Positions 9,764-22,960 of a stretch of 64,000 nucleotides of DNA are shown one piece after another. The translations under genes and the position numbers were made by a program. Origin of the DNA: Sphagnum compactum. Taxonomy: Eukaryota > Bryophyta > Sphagnopsida > Sphagnales. The first letter of the stretch is position 1, and the number at the start of each line of letters is the position of its first letter. The DNA is taken from NCBI GenBank assembly GCA_965153455.1, contig OZ234502.1, positions 7,781,495 through 7,845,494 of the forward strand, written 5' to 3'. The notes under the pieces are model-generated. The model made no database searches. It was not told the origin of the DNA and worked only from the letters and a program-made list of their open reading frames with translations.

Positions 9764-11935
9764 TAAGCTTGCAAATGGGTGAATTTGGTAATGCCAGTTC
9801 TAGGTGCCCATTACTCCCTTGTTGCTTCTACTTTCAAATTTGTCCAAACCCTCATGTTGTTGCTGGTAATTTGTGCTCATTATCCTTATGTTCTCATGGT
9901 AATGTCTATTTTTGCCTTCATTCTTAGTTCCTTCTTCTTCTTCTCCCTTTGTTGGCTCTGTCCTACAGAGGCATTGTGGGAACACCTTCTGAGCAGATAT
10001 AGGGGTTGGAGAATCAAAAGTTGGCCGAATGGATGAGGTTATTGGTTTGCATGTAAGTTTTTTATTGGTCCAAACTAATGGATGGGCATGCAGTCATCCA
10101 ATTGATGGGTTGTTTTGAAATCTACCCATCTACTTGTTGGGTTTCTTCTCAAAATATGAATGTTGGGTAATTGATTTAACCATGTCTCTATATCATTTTA
10201 TTCTTTTTGAGTTGTTATTTGCCTTTTTATATCACAAGGTTTTATATCACTATGAAATGTAAAAAACAATTCATATGACTAATTTTTAAAATGAAATTTG
10301 TTTGATAAACATACAAATAATTCATTTCAATTCCTTTAAATCTTATTAAAATGATTTGGAAAAGTATGCAAGAATTGATTAAGATAAATCATATCAATTT
10401 TTAAATAAATATTATTTTTAATTATTTTTTGAGATATAAATGTTTTTAATTAATTTGATGTTAATTTTAAACCTCCAATAAGGCTTTGATGAAGATTTAA
10501 TAACAAAAATCATGATGTAATCAATTGATTTATTTTTTGTATTGATGTTGTTTTTTATGTTATAAAAATTTATATTGCCCTAAGATAATAGATATGCATG
10601 TATGATTTTAGGTTTTAATAAACATGCATGGGGCAAACACATCTAGTTTATAAAGTTGGGTGGGGGTGCAATGGGGTTTATAGGTGAAAATTTACGGAAA
10701 ACAAAGGGGTTAAGGTTTTTTTTTTCCCCTCTGTCATGGGTTTGTTTTTTATTATGAGGTTTCAATAGGTATAAAGAGTGAATAATTCAATTAGATTGAA
10801 AGAATTACAAGTTAGAAGTGGAGTTTTAAGAAAAGGGGATGAAGGGTTAGAATTTTTATTTGTTTTTCAAAAGGATTTTTTTTGGGTGAAGAGGGGAAGA
10901 TGGGGTAATTCCACCCCTTTCCAAAAGGAGGTTTTTTCCAAGGGATTGGGATAGGTGAATTTTTTTGGGGATGGGGATTAACCCAAAGGGTTGTTTCTTG
11001 GGTGGCATCAGAAGGAGAAGTTTGGTTGTTTTTCAAGGCGAAAAGGTGGGGTTTTTTAATTTTCCAAGGAATTATTCTTTTGGTGGTGTGGGATGGGGTG
11101 TTTAGAGGAAGCGGGTGGGTTTTTGTTTTTTTTTTTTGTCTTTTTTTCTTTTGTGATATGGTGACTTAATGAAGATTTTTTCTCAAGAAAATATTTTATA
11201 AAAATTAATATCTTTTTTTGGGGAATGGAAAATTTTCAACAAAAAATTTTAATTGAAACAATGTTTTTTTAAAAAAATTGAATACTTAATAAATTTAACC
11301 AAAAAAGGAAAAAAAAATAATTTTGATTTTTTTGTATGTTTGAATTTTTTTATGTACAAGATATAAAAGTTGACGTTTAACAAATAATAATAATATATTT
11401 GAGTGAAATAGTGGAGAAAAAATTTAAGTTTATGTATTAATATTTTTCAAATCTAGGTTCAGATATCTAAAGTTTGAATGTAAGCATGAAGCGAATAATT
11501 CAAATTCATAAGATGCCAAGGGTATTGATGTTTTGTTCATTAATAGTCCATAATTTAGTTGCCAAACCATGGATATGATCTTTTATTGTTAAATTGAAAT
11601 CAACCATAGTTAAAATTATTTAAAATCAATATAAAATAAAAAAAGGTTTATGTTTAGGTTTACAGTTAGGTTTAAAGTTTAAGTTAGGTCTTTTGTCCCA
11701 TGTAAAGATAACATTGTATGTTTGTTGTCTTTTTTTTTTTACAGCAAAAACAATGTGTTTAGTTTAAGTTTTCACCATTTGTTGATTATTTTCTTGCTTC
11801 CTTTGTAAGTTTGTGTTTTTGCAAGTGTATGTTTTGTTGTGTGCTTTTGCAACTTTTAGTTTTGCTAAGTGTTACTTCATTTGTTTGTTGTCAAATTCAT
11901 TTTGGTAAGTTTATTTTTTATTTTTTTTACACAAT
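9764..11935. other. AT-rich intergenic DNA
   Basis: Beyond about 10050 the sequence is strongly AT-rich, with long T and G/T tracts and no recognisable gene. 10650-11110 is unusually G-rich and T-rich on the plus strand and nearly devoid of C, which creates a spurious minus frame at 10812-11036. Confidence 0.5.
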
Positions 11936-12240
11936 GGTTGTTGTTCTAATGAAGGAAGCTAGATTAGTTGTTGCGTTAGATGATTTAGATTTCAAAATTA
12001 GAGATGTTGCATTTGAGGCAAAGGTGTTAAATAAGTATGGCACCTTTGATTGAATTACAAATACGAGCATGGAAGATCCAAGCTATGCATATTTGCATTA
12101 TGATTTTGGAGAAGGTAGTTTTGACCATAATCACTTTGAGGGTGAAATCGCCTTATATAAAAATGCATGAGCAACATTTGTAGAAAAATGTGCTTGTGAA
12201 GGTGGAAAATTTTGGCATTGAATCAAAATTTAAAGAGGTT
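11936..12240 (+). pseudogene. Unrecognised ORF relic with in-frame stops
   Basis: A single plus frame reads through about 100 codons with only a few stops (near 12051 and 12168). It gives a protein-like, acidic sequence including LDDLDFKIRDVAFEAKVL and MEDPSYAYLHYDFGEGSF. No family recognised. In this transposon-rich setting it is most likely part of an old element, but that is inference. Confidence 0.3.
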
Positions 12241-12959
12241 TTGAAAAGGGTGACATGCATGTTGTCATCACAATTGAGTTGACAACCATTGTGTCATTAA
12301 TTCTTGCTTTCTAACCTAAATTAATTCCCATTTTCTTTCACATGGATTTCATTAGAGAATTCAGAAGTTCTATTCAAAATTGGAGGTCTACCACTATTGT
12401 TGTCATCATCATTGGTGTAAGGGGAATAAATGAGAGCAAAGGTGAACAACAATTATTGATTGCAAATGGATAAGGTGAATTTGACCAAGACGTTCTTGTT
12501 CTTGGAAAGAATTTTAAAACAGAATATGAACAATTTCTTGCGGTGTACAATGGAGGTCATTATGTAATGGTTTAAAAAAAAAATGTGACAACAACAACGA
12601 AAGGAGATCAATATTTGAAGGCACAAAATTACACAATTTAAACAAAGGTTGTTGATGAAGATTCTTGAGCTTGCCTTTTGTAGTTCCACAACAAATTATC
12701 AAATGTTCAATTTGCATTCAAAAAGGTAAATTCCTTTCCTTTCCTTTGCCTCATTTTTAAAAAAAAAATTTACACATCAAACATCAAACCGAACCTAATG
12801 TTCATTTCATGATCAACTATATTAGAAAAGATAATGAAAAATACAAAAATAATGTAATAAAAAACAAATTTTCAAAGTGTTCTTTTTGAACGTAAAAAAA
12901 ATTTGAGTGTTAAGTTAATTTTCTGAAATGGTCCATGGCAGTCTAGGATGGAAAGCACT

Positions 12960-13345
12960 TTAAGTCCCCCTTACAATCCAATATCAAAACCACTTGGTGG
13001 CCACCATGTCATTCGACATTAAATTGCGAGGGACAACATAATGGCCACTAGGTCGTTGAACACTAGGTTATGAAGGATGATTTGGTGGCCACTAGGTCGT
13101 TGTTGATTTTTTTGTTGGTTTAGATTACGAAGGACGATATCGTGGCCACTAGGTCATCCCTTGTAGTTTAGCATCAAACGATCTAGTGGCCACCAAGTCG
13201 TCCTTCGCAGTCTTACATCGAATGATTTAGTGGCCACCATGTTTCCAAACGTAAGGTGGTTTTTTTTTTTTTTCGCTTGGAGCGGACAAAAGAAAAATAA
13301 AATGATCTGGTGTGGCCACCAAGTTGTCCCTCATAGTTTAACGTG
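12960..13345. repeat. Array of GTGGCCAC-centred units in both orientations
   Basis: At least seven units at roughly 45-80 bp spacing centre on GTGGCCAC or a near match (about 12993, 13042, 13084, 13141, 13185, 13230, 13311). Some continue as CCAAGTCGTCC-TCGTAGT and others as the reverse complement, ACGAAGGACGAT-TAGTGGCCAC. Mixed orientation around a palindrome is unusual for a simple tandem array. No coding capacity. Confidence 0.6.
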
Positions 13346-14100
13346 GAAAAAAAAAAAACCTAAGTTCAAAAAAAAAACTTTCCCGCCTAGGTAGCAAAAA
13401 GATTCGGGTGCCCAACCCAAGTCTCTTTTTCCTAAGGAGATTCCTCTCTTTTAAAAGAGAAGACCCGAATCTAATCTAAAAGAAAACAAAAGCAACCATT
13501 TGATTCTTTCTTCCTTCAGGAGGGGAGAATCAAACAACCACATAATTTTCCCTATTAAAATGACCTATAAAAAATAAAACTACATTGAGATGACTTTTCT
13601 TGATTAGAATTATTTAAAGAACAAAAATTCATATTCTATTGCATACTAAACATAGAATACAATGTTGCTACTAAGAATGAAAAAATTGTCTTTATGTAAT
13701 CGAATGGAATTCTTTTTTGGGTAAAGAATATGGGATAAAAAGTTTAGATTGTGTTTGTACAAAGAAGAAGACATTGTAATTTTAATATGATAAATAGACA
13801 AGTATGTGAAAAACCTTTCTAAATAAAATTTTATAACTTTTTTCACATAGGTCAAGAGCTTTTGAACATTGAAAAAATTTGTGGCCCCTTTCTTGGTGCA
13901 TTTAATATCACAAAAATCATTGGAATTGATTTTTAAATGAACAAGATATGGCTTATGGAAGTGAAAGAGGTGAAAATGTAAGGTTTAAGGATAAAAAAAT
14001 AGTTTTTGTTTTAAAGCTTAAGATATACATATGTTGGTGTAATGTCTTTGCTAAAATCTTGTTAATTTCCCTCTTTATAAGTACACCATTTTGATGTGAG
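13346..14100. other. AT-rich intergenic DNA
   Basis: No recognisable gene or repeat unit. Minor poly-A and poly-T tracts. Confidence 0.4.
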
Positions 14101-14204
14101 GTGTAAGATTAGGTGTCACACAACAACTAGGCAACCTCAAACCAAACCGAACACATGGGATCTGCCTATCATTCTCATCTCCTTTGAAGGGTATCATCAT
14201 TTTG

Positions 14205-14335
14205 AATCTTCCATCTAAATGACCTCACATATCCTCAGCTCACCTTTGGCACCTTTGGAGTTCACAACTCACATTTTATATGTCTATCCTTCCAGCTACA
14301 TGACCTCACATTCCTCCCCTCAGCCCAACTTATGC
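14205..14335 (+). repeat. Imperfect tandem repeat, about 84 bp
   Basis: Two similar blocks share (A/T)CTTCCA-CTA-ATGACCTCACAT followed by CCTC-GCTCA-type sequence, near 14205 and 14288. Confidence 0.4.
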
Positions 14336-15298
14336 CCGAATAAACGCATTAGTACCTTTATGAGGTCAACCTACTGGCAATCAGACTGAAAATTTGCTAA
14401 ATGTTCTCTTCAGAAGGAAAATCAGCGCATCATCCCTAGATTAATCATAATAAGTGCTACCTACCTCCATCCTTCAAAATATAACTACAACCCATGCTGA
14501 TACTTTCCTTCATCTGATTTGCCCTCTATTGCCTTTTGGCAAAAACAACCCCCCTCACACCCAATAAACTGTGTAGAGTACTTAAGGCAGTATCTCAGGA
14601 GATTTAGCAATTAAACTTGACAGAACTTGTTTGTTTGTTTTCTTAAAAAGACATTTTCCCAGTAAGAAATAAGAAGCAGGCAAAAACTCTATTCTGTACT
14701 GGGGGGCTGGGAGGGGATAACATCCATAACATACGCAAAACCTAAGGGATATGTGACACTTCCAAGGTTCAGAACTTTGAGCAATACAGGTTTCACCTTT
14801 GCTACTTGCCTGACATTTGGCTGGAAGGCAAATAGGCTAGTTCAGCTTTTGCCTGGTCATTCAAGACAGAAATTTTCTTATAAGACTTTGCAGGCTCATA
14901 TGCCATGTGCTAACAGGAAGCTTCGGTTTGGAAAAAAAATCCACTGGTTACCAAGACCAAATTTGGCCTGGACAAGCTCAACTTTGATGTTTCCATCCAC
15001 AATGAAGACTCTGAAGCTGATCATATTTCAAGTTTGTAAAAAGAGGCTTTGCTAACTCTCAGCATACTAGCCAGCATGCTAGCCTTCATATATGCTGAGA
15101 GTAGCAACAGACTCAGCAATCAGTTAAGGACTAAAACCACTAATTGAGGCACATCCTATAAACATATGGATACAGCCCATACCTTACCAGACTTCAGGAA
15201 CCATAGGAATCATTCCTGAATAGGGATGATGCAATTGTGGACCACACCCAGCAGGTGGAAAAGGGTATTTTTAATTCACTGTCGAAAAGTTGTGATAC

Positions 15299-15367
15299 CT
15301 TTCCAAGGGCAATGGTACATTTCTTGATGAAGGTGCACCTGACTATCGACAGCCACAATTTCAAGGT
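15299..15367 (-). other. Possible unassigned internal exon
   Basis: On the minus strand a 69-base stretch is bounded by an acceptor-like TTTTACAG and a donor-like GGAAAG/GTATCA. It encodes LEIVAVDSQVHLHQEMYHCPWK in one frame. A second protein-like stretch (RVFIVDGNIKVELVQAKFG) lies about 0.3 kb further downstream on the same strand. It may be part of another decayed gene or an alternative 3' exon of the ENOD93 gene. Function not recognised; a chance pattern is possible. Confidence 0.22.
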
Positions 15368-15415
15368 CTGTAAAATATGCCTATAATAGAGAACCATACT
15401 CACAACATATCCTAC

Positions 15416-15421
15416 TTTATT
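15416..15421 (-). terminator. Candidate polyadenylation signal of the ENOD93-like gene
   Basis: AATAAA on the minus strand, about 93 bases beyond the TGA at 15514-15516. That distance suits a plant near-upstream element. Confidence 0.4.
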
Positions 15422-15513
15422 GCCAAAACTGGCTGGACTACAAAAATCCAACAAGAACTTGGGACCAAAGGACATCTGTCCAGATGCAAGCCTTTGTGAC
15501 ACGGCAGAAATGT

Positions 15514-17394
15514 TCAGGCAGCTTCAGACCTGGCAGCAGCCTGCTCCCGTTCAACAGATGCTGCATATGAGGCTTTACGAGAGCACTCCAGAATGGTTTG
15601 CTCTGCTACAATGAAGTAGCTTGCAATTGTTGCTGCAAAAATTAAGAAGAAAGTCAAATTCTGGAGAGAAGGTATGACCATGACCTCAACCACTTTGGCA
15701 GAAGAACAGAAACAAGACAGAATGGGGATGGATACAAGTAGGTCAACAATAGACTCGGTACATCAGCATAAACAAATGAGAAGAATGGTGAAGACCAAAA
15801 CAATAAAATCCTTAATGTGCACAGGAAGAGGACTCTCAGAGGCTTACCTGCACTGATGACAAGGGCCTGCCCTGTGTAATTCAAGTTGGCTTTTGCCCAT
15901 GGAACTGTGCGTGCAATGATCAGCTGCCAAGGTTTCACAGAACAAGTCCTACTGCCTTCAGGTCAACATGATTCATAATGCATAGGTATCATGCACTTGA
16001 CCAGATTTTGACCGAGTAATCTGTTCTGACCTTACCTACACTACCATACTAAACCTGACAGAAAGCAGACAGGTAACCCATTAACTATGTTTGACATTGG
16101 CAAATGTGCAGCTGCCAATGCACAAATAGCCTGTTTTAGGCCAACACCAGTCCCCAGATAGTCACAAATCTACAAGAAAATAAACAAATCTAAAGTGCTT
16201 GAGATTTTTATATATGAAACACCAGGGTGTGTACCCTGTACTGAAAAGAAAACTAGAGTTGATATGTCATACACTACTGCACGAGTTGTGCTTGCATGGA
16301 CTCTTGTAAAGAAATGCTGGTTCCATTTCATTACAGTAAATCTGTCCCCACACTTCAGGATGCTGAATGTCTGCATGTGGTTCTACAGCCTGACTCCACT
16401 TACTACCCTTCAAATCCCTCTTGCCCCCACCTCTTAAGTGTAGGAATAGGACAAGCAGGAGAACAGCAACCATGTAGACAATTTGACAGAATCAAAGGGG
16501 AAGAGAAGGTGGAAGTTTTTTCCTGGAATGGGGCAATGGACCAGTACCACAAGAGAAAAAAATTGATAACACTTTGCACCCACTGCAAGCCTATGCTGCG
16601 AACCCAAAAAATGCACACAAACCACCAGTCTAAATGTGATTGCTGTTGCATTCCCCTAATTGGTGGTTCCATTCCTGGCTGCATATGTGATATATGTCAT
16701 ACACTACTGCATTCATGGCTGCATTTCAGATAGATATAAACTACAGCCAGACAGACAGAGAGAGCATGCCCCAAAAAGGCTTACAGTAGGAATTGCAGAA
16801 ACAACAGCTGCGATGGATGCTGCCTTCACACCAGCCTTAAGCCCCTCTGCACCCAAAACCCAACCTCTTTTCTCATTCCACAGAATGGAATAATCTGAAA
16901 TTTCCCCCAGCCTCACAAAGACTCACAGGCACAAATCGGAATCATCCCATTCTTCAGATACAATACAAAAGACTAACACGAGGAACTTTGTTGATTTAAA
17001 GAATATCCATCAAAGCCCTCCACAAGCTTGTACCCACTTGATTCTCCAAGAGCTTGTTGGTAACATTCCCGGCAGAGAAATTCCATATGTACTGTACTCT
17101 ACCAAAATGGGCTCAACCCTAATTTTCCAACGAAGAAACTACTAAACTGTTTACAAAAACAATGGGCAAACTGGAACAATTATAAGCTGAGAGGGCGAAA
17201 AACCCAATACCCTCTGTGCACTGGCTCGCCTTGCTGCGTTTGTCTTGTGCTATCTTATCGAGCAACTGCTTTTCTTTGGGATCCAGCGGCGTCTCTACTA
17301 CAGAAGGTATCATAAATTCACACCCAGGACGTCTAGTTTCCAGTTCCTTCCGCTTCTGGCTCCACCATTCTCGCGGATTCACCACCACTCCCAT
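15514..17394 (-). CDS. Early nodulin-93-like membrane protein, four exons
   Basis: Rebuilt exons, in transcription order: 17394-17211, 16846-16785, 15923-15848, 15632-15514. Introns of 364, 861 and 215 bp all begin GT and end AG, and phases 1, 0 and 1 match. Total 441 bases, 146 residues, ATG at 17394, TGA at 15516-15514. Residues 62-124 match the ENOD93 core: EGLKAGVKAASIAAVVSAIP (first membrane helix), PWAKANLNYTGQAL (about 90-103, the signature loop) and ATIASYFIVAEQTIL (second helix). A Lys/Glu/Ala-rich tail follows. The hydrophilic N-terminus (1-61, starting MGVVVNPREWW) is longer than I know from seed-plant members of about 105-120 residues. ENOD93 proteins resemble HIG1-type proteins and have been linked to mitochondria; that role is family knowledge, not visible here. 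The weakest junction is the first donor (GG/GTATTG). Confidence 0.78.
16262..16712 (+). repeat. 20-base word repeated inside ENOD93 intron 2
   Basis: ATATGTCATACACTACTGCA occurs at about 16263 and again at about 16693, about 430 bp apart, both within the 861-bp intron. Possibly the ends of a small duplication or insertion; no further homology between the copies was seen. Confidence 0.45.
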
Positions 17395-17560
17395 ATTGAA
17401 ACAGCTAGCTCGACACCCAACAAAAATTCTAAAACGCCCAAGAGGTCACACCAAGTCCCTCTCTCAAACAAAAAGCTCACAACTGACACTTCAAAAAAGG
17501 ACTGAAGAACCAAACAGGAGGAGGAGGAGGAGCTCACTTGAGTGATACACAAACTATAAA
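17395..17560 (-). promoter_or_regulatory. Region upstream of the ENOD93-like start
   Basis: Expected place for 5' UTR and promoter on the minus strand. It contains a GGAGGAGGAGGAGG run (plus strand, about 17517-17532). No TATA box in the needed orientation is convincing. Assignment by position only. Confidence 0.3.
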
Positions 17561-20500
17561 AGAAACCCACCCAAAAAAAAGAGAAACTTCAATGAAAAGA
17601 ACAGCACTTGTTGCTGGATCTCAAAACTTCACAAAGCCAACAAAGATGAAAGACAAAGAGTGGGGGGAAGAGAACAGAAAGATGAAAAGAATGAGAAGAG
17701 ATGAGAATAGAAAGAGGTTCCCTATTGACACATGACAAGAGGAGCCAATGCACAAATTGCTCCGTCTGCCTGACGTATGTTTGTGCCACATGTAAGTACT
17801 AATAAGTAGTTTTGTGCATAATCTTGTGTTTGTTTGTCCTGCCTTGTTAAAGTAGGGATATTGTGTGGAGAATCACTAGAGTGTACCTTAGTAGCTTCAA
17901 GGGATTTTGTCAACCAAAAAACTAAGTGAGAGATGATTGAGCCTAACTTGGTGTAAAATTTCATTCACCCTTAAAAGATTCATATTCATCCTTAGAGGTT
18001 CATATGCATCCTTTTCCATTTATATTGGATTTGGGTGGTGATGGGATACTTGCATTGTTTGCCAATGACATTGAGTTTCTTTTGGTGTTAGTGGTTTCAT
18101 TCATTGTTAGACTATAATGTCAATACTTGGTAAGTAGATGGGCCATTGTACGTAGGGTCATGTTAATGGGTAATAGGTAGATAGGTGGCGGGTGTGGGGG
18201 GGGGGAAGATAGATACTTGTTTTCATGTCATACCTTCAGATAAGTGTAGGTAAATAGAGCATCAAGTAGAATATCTATGTTAATTTGAACTGGATAGTTG
18301 GGGGATAGGAACCCAATGAGAAAAGTTCCGTGCCCAATTAGCATCCATCCAAAGTGGTGCATTGGTGTGTTTTGGATTACTTCAGCCTAAATGTTGAGGT
18401 CCTTGAATTTCATGCAATAGTTCTCTTTGACTATGAAATTGTGTAGGTGGTGGCATTCTTGCAGTCCTCTTAGCAATTACAAATGATGTGTTAACGTTTG
18501 CATAATAGATGGGTATTAGAAGGTTTTTGAGTTGCATATTTGAAAAACTTTTTCTTATGCATAATATATGGGTCAAAAAATAATACTCAAGCGCATTGGC
18601 AACTAGGAGTATAATTTAGAGATGCAAATTAATACTAGGCGAGTCCATTAATTTTTCAAAATCCTATTATTTGATACCTTATTCAAAAGCCTTAAGACTC
18701 AAATGGGTACATCAAAAAAATCAATGCTCCAGTTTGCTATGGTGATAGCCACTCACTCATAGAATTGCTAAAAATCACTACAAGATGGGGATTATTAATC
18801 ATTGGACTTTGGTGAAAAGGTATTGGAATTGTCAACCAAACTATTATATCTAACTATGTAAGTACACCTTTGAGCAAATTAAGGTTACAAATTGTGATTT
18901 GGGTAGAGTATTTAATTTCCATTTTAGATCATCAAATCTTCTTGGCAAAACCAAATTTGTCAGGAAATTTGTTGAACTAAAGACAATCTAAAATCATCAT
19001 GCCTTATCATAACCCCATGTCACAAAACTTGTTAGATCATTTTTTTTTAATGTGTTAGTTCCTCTAGTTGTTATATCTAGAATACATGAAGCTCCAAAAA
19101 TGTATATGAATCTTTGCATTTACCCTTGGGGAGGACATTCTTTGTATATTTTATCAAGCAAATGAGATAAAAAATATCAAAAATAAAAAATATATATCTT
19201 TTATCTCATGAAAAGTATCACATGAGGTGGCTCACCTCATTAGTTGCAAATAAATTTTATGACCTTACTTGTGGTCTTTGCCACTTTAAACCTAAGTTAA
19301 TGACAAGGGTAAAAATTGTGAGAAATAGTCTATACAAAAGGCCATTCATAGTAATTTATTTTGTGTTAGTTATCCTACCATTAGGGCTAACATCTCGCCT
19401 ATAGTAACTTAAGACTAACTTTAACCTAACATGGTGCTCATTACATACATGATTCACACTTATGAAAAATAAGTTACAAAGTGTTGACTTATGAACATTG
19501 CATGTGGTTTTCATCATCATCCATTCACACTTGACATGAAGTAAATCTTTTCCCCCTCGCTTCATTTTCAATTTGTCTTGAAAAAAATTTCATAGAGAAC
19601 ATTGTTTTTTATCTTTTAGAATTGCAAACATCATCGTGTGATTTACAAATAATAATATGAACTTACTGTAAACAAAAGTCATTAGTTGAATGTGATTAGT
19701 AAACATAATTAAAAAATGAACCATAAAAACACATGAAATGAATTTGTTTCAAGTATTCATTGGTGTGTGTCAGATTACTTTACCTTAAATGTTCAGTTCA
19801 TATTTAAAGAAAGATTCCCTTAAAACTCATTGGGTCTAGTTTTTGGCTAAATCAATATCGACTCATTTCATCACAAACTTCTTTAAGAAAAAAATCAATA
19901 TGATTATAATGAATCATTGGATTTATGTCATCTATTAAATTTTTTTCACATCATTGATGTGTATTTTTTCCTTTATTATTTTTTTGTTGATATAATGCTT
20001 GTTGAAAATATATAAACATAGTGAACAATGGTTTTGACTTATTAATTCCATGATTATGATGATGAAAAGAATAATGATTTGCAATTTACCATAATTTTCA
20101 TGACACAAATGTAAAATTTTACCATTCAAGAAGATTTAAAATTTATATCATTGAAGAATAACTATGTTTATGTTGATACTATGATAATAAAATATAATTT
20201 TAACATTTGTTGAAATAACTAAAAAATGACATTTGATCCAAATTACATTATATAAAAATTATTGTTAATTTTACATAATTATTATTTCCCAAGAAGTTTG
20301 TGATGTTCGCTTAGTTCTAAGGTTGGGTTTGAATCCATGTAGAACTATTGGGTTTGATTCTTCACCGATTTTGGATTCATATAGATTTAATAGGTTTGGT
20401 TTGTAGACCTAGATTTGGATCTTGATCTAGGATAAGATATTGGTACGAATATTGATATTGAAGAACATACCAATTGGATATGATATCAAGCAATATTAGG

Positions 20501-22379
20501 CTTATACCTTGTAATAGTTTGGTATGGGACCTAAGGTAATATATTAATATATAATTGTCTCATATTAGTACCGAATTTCAATACCAGGTTTCTACTTGTT
20601 ATATGACAGGGAAAAATTAGCCTTCAATTTAATACCAATATTAAATTTGTATGTAAGTTTTAAGAAAATACTTAATACCAAATTAACGAAGTTGCCAAGT
20701 ATGAAATAACAAAGAAAAACCCCATACCAAGATCAACTTGGTATGTGCAAAAGTCGATACCAGTCCAATAGTGGTTGAAAGTTCAAACCTCTTAATGGAG
20801 TAACATTTAGGCTTATATACATGTTCCATTGAAGGGTTTGAAATTTGAACCAAGGTTGGACTATAGTTTGTTTGTAAGATTACAAACTCTGTTGTTGTTC
20901 AAGGTCTTGTGAGAGGTAATTTGTACATGTTTGGATCATAAAGAAAGAATTGCAATTGGTCTCATTTTGGAAGTTAGCCTAGTTTAACTTTACTTGAGAA
21001 CGTCAAGTTTAGGTCACACATAAATAGTTTCACATGTAATTAGTTCCAATTGTTGTCCTTTCACAAGTACAACTCATCTTAAGGTGAATGCAAGTTATGG
21101 TGGTTCACTTTTGGTGTCACAATGGTAAGTTTTATAGGGTGTTTTGTGTTTAAATGCTTATGGTGAATTATTTTTCTTAAATACAATAAATAATGACTTG
21201 ACATTCTAGACTAGCAATTTGATTATGAAAACATTTGCACAATTATTTTTTGAAAATAATGCATTCATTATTAATAGTGGCCTTTTGAAAAAAATTAAAA
21301 TGGACTAGTTAAAAAATTCAAGAATTCATATTGAATTTCATTCCGAATTGTTTATAGAGATTAAAAATGGGTTGAAAAATGAAATGATAAAGTTAATTGT
21401 GAAATCTTTTTTTTGTGAAACCTTAATCAAATGGTAATTATGAACTTTTGAAGGTTAAAATTGGACCTTGTTTTCAAAAGTCCTTTTGAAATGATTTTTT
21501 TTGTGTTTGTTAAAATTTGTATGCCCAATGGGTACCTAATTGAAATATTTAAATGGGCTTTTATTCTTATGGACTTTACGGGTTTTTAAAAAAAATTCCA
21601 AAGTGATTTCATCATACTAGTCAACAACAACATTTTTCAATATGGGTTTTCATTTAGTTTTAAAAGGTTTCATAAGTTAGTGAAACTATAGTAATCAAAG
21701 ATTACACTAATGAAATATTAGAATTTAAAAGCATATCCATATGGATAATATATAAAGACATGTTAGGGACTTTTGGGAGTTCTATATCTGCCTAAATGAA
21801 CCATTATAGCTTGCATTCACCCTTTATAATGATGATTGACATAATTGACAAATAAATGAAAAATAACTAGCTATACACTTGTGACAAACAACTACTAGTA
21901 TTAATCAATATCCTTTAATATGAAATTCCTATATTCAATTTTGGTTCTTTCAATTGTTTCATTAATTTGAATTCACAAGTCAATAATGGGTGTGGAACCT
22001 ATTTTTATGTCTTTGAAATCATTGTTTATTATAATCATCAATGCTAATTTGAAAGAATTCAATGAAGGGAGATCATCTTCCATTTGATTTTGATGTTTTT
22101 TATACACATCAATGGTTTATTTTATTGTTTATGAAAAAATGGTAATGAAACATAAAATGTAAGAAATAAAGTGTAAGAAGACATTCCAAGATATCTATGC
22201 TAATCTATGCTAATATATTAGCAAACTTTCTAGGGGACCCATGTACTCTAGTGTTAGGTAGGTATCAGAAAGAGGTGAGAGTCTATCATGGTTTAAAGTT
22301 GGTTCTCACCTTGAATATTTGAGGGTATCACTAAGGGTTAGAAAAAATAAAAAATTAGGTTTCCTAAGGAGGTGTCAAT
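17561..22379. other. AT-rich intergenic DNA, no gene recognised
   Basis: About 4.8 kb without a recognisable exon. A weak family-2-like resemblance lies at 17837-17900. The stretch 20400-20780 is rich in the words TACCAA and TTGGTA in both orientations, suggesting a decayed short repeat. All long frames here are low-complexity or lack ATG starts. Confidence 0.5.
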
Positions 22380-22960
22380 GGCTTTTTGTTGTGCACTTTT
22401 GGTGTTTTTCAATAGTTCATTATTGTGTGTTCCTATTGCTCTTTGACGTCTCCTTGTCGTGTGCTTATGGTACTTTTTAGTGGCTCCTTGATGTGCATTT
22501 TTATTGTTTTTTAGTCTTCTTTACTATGCGTTTTTGTTACTTTTTGGCAACTTTTTATTGTGTGTTTTTGCTAGTTTTCGGCACCTCCTTGTTGTGTGCT
22601 TATGGTGTTTTTCAATGTTTCCTTGTTGTAACTTGTGCATTCAAGTAGTGCTTTTCAATGCCTCCATGTTTTGCACTCTTGGTGTTCTCGATGTTTTGTT
22701 ATGTGTTCATAGTGTTTTTCAACGCCTCTTTGTTGTGTGCTTTTGGTGTTTTTTGGTGATTCTTTGTTATGTGCTCTTGGTGTTCTTTGATATTTTTTTG
22801 TTATGTGCTTTTGGTGCTTTTCAGCGGCTCCTTGCTATGTGCTTTTGTTGCTCTTTGACACCTCCTTGTTGTTGTTGTTGCATTTTGTTGATTAAATACC
22901 TTTTTGACCTCTTGGGGTTCTTTGTCACCTCCTTGTTATGTGCTTTTGTTTTTCTTTGGT
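22380..22960 (+). repeat. Minisatellite, about 33-40 bp period, about 14 units
   Basis: Variants of (C)CTCCTTGTTGTGTGCTT followed by TTGGTGTTTTTCA repeat through the segment with drift in length. The repeat creates a 218-codon open plus frame starting at a TTG (22504), rich in Cys, Phe and Leu. It has no ATG and is best explained by the repeat itself. Confidence 0.7.

Noticed and set aside
10812-11036. 74-codon minus-strand frame, Pro/Lys-rich
   Set aside because: Explained by a C-poor, G/T-rich plus strand; not a convincing protein.
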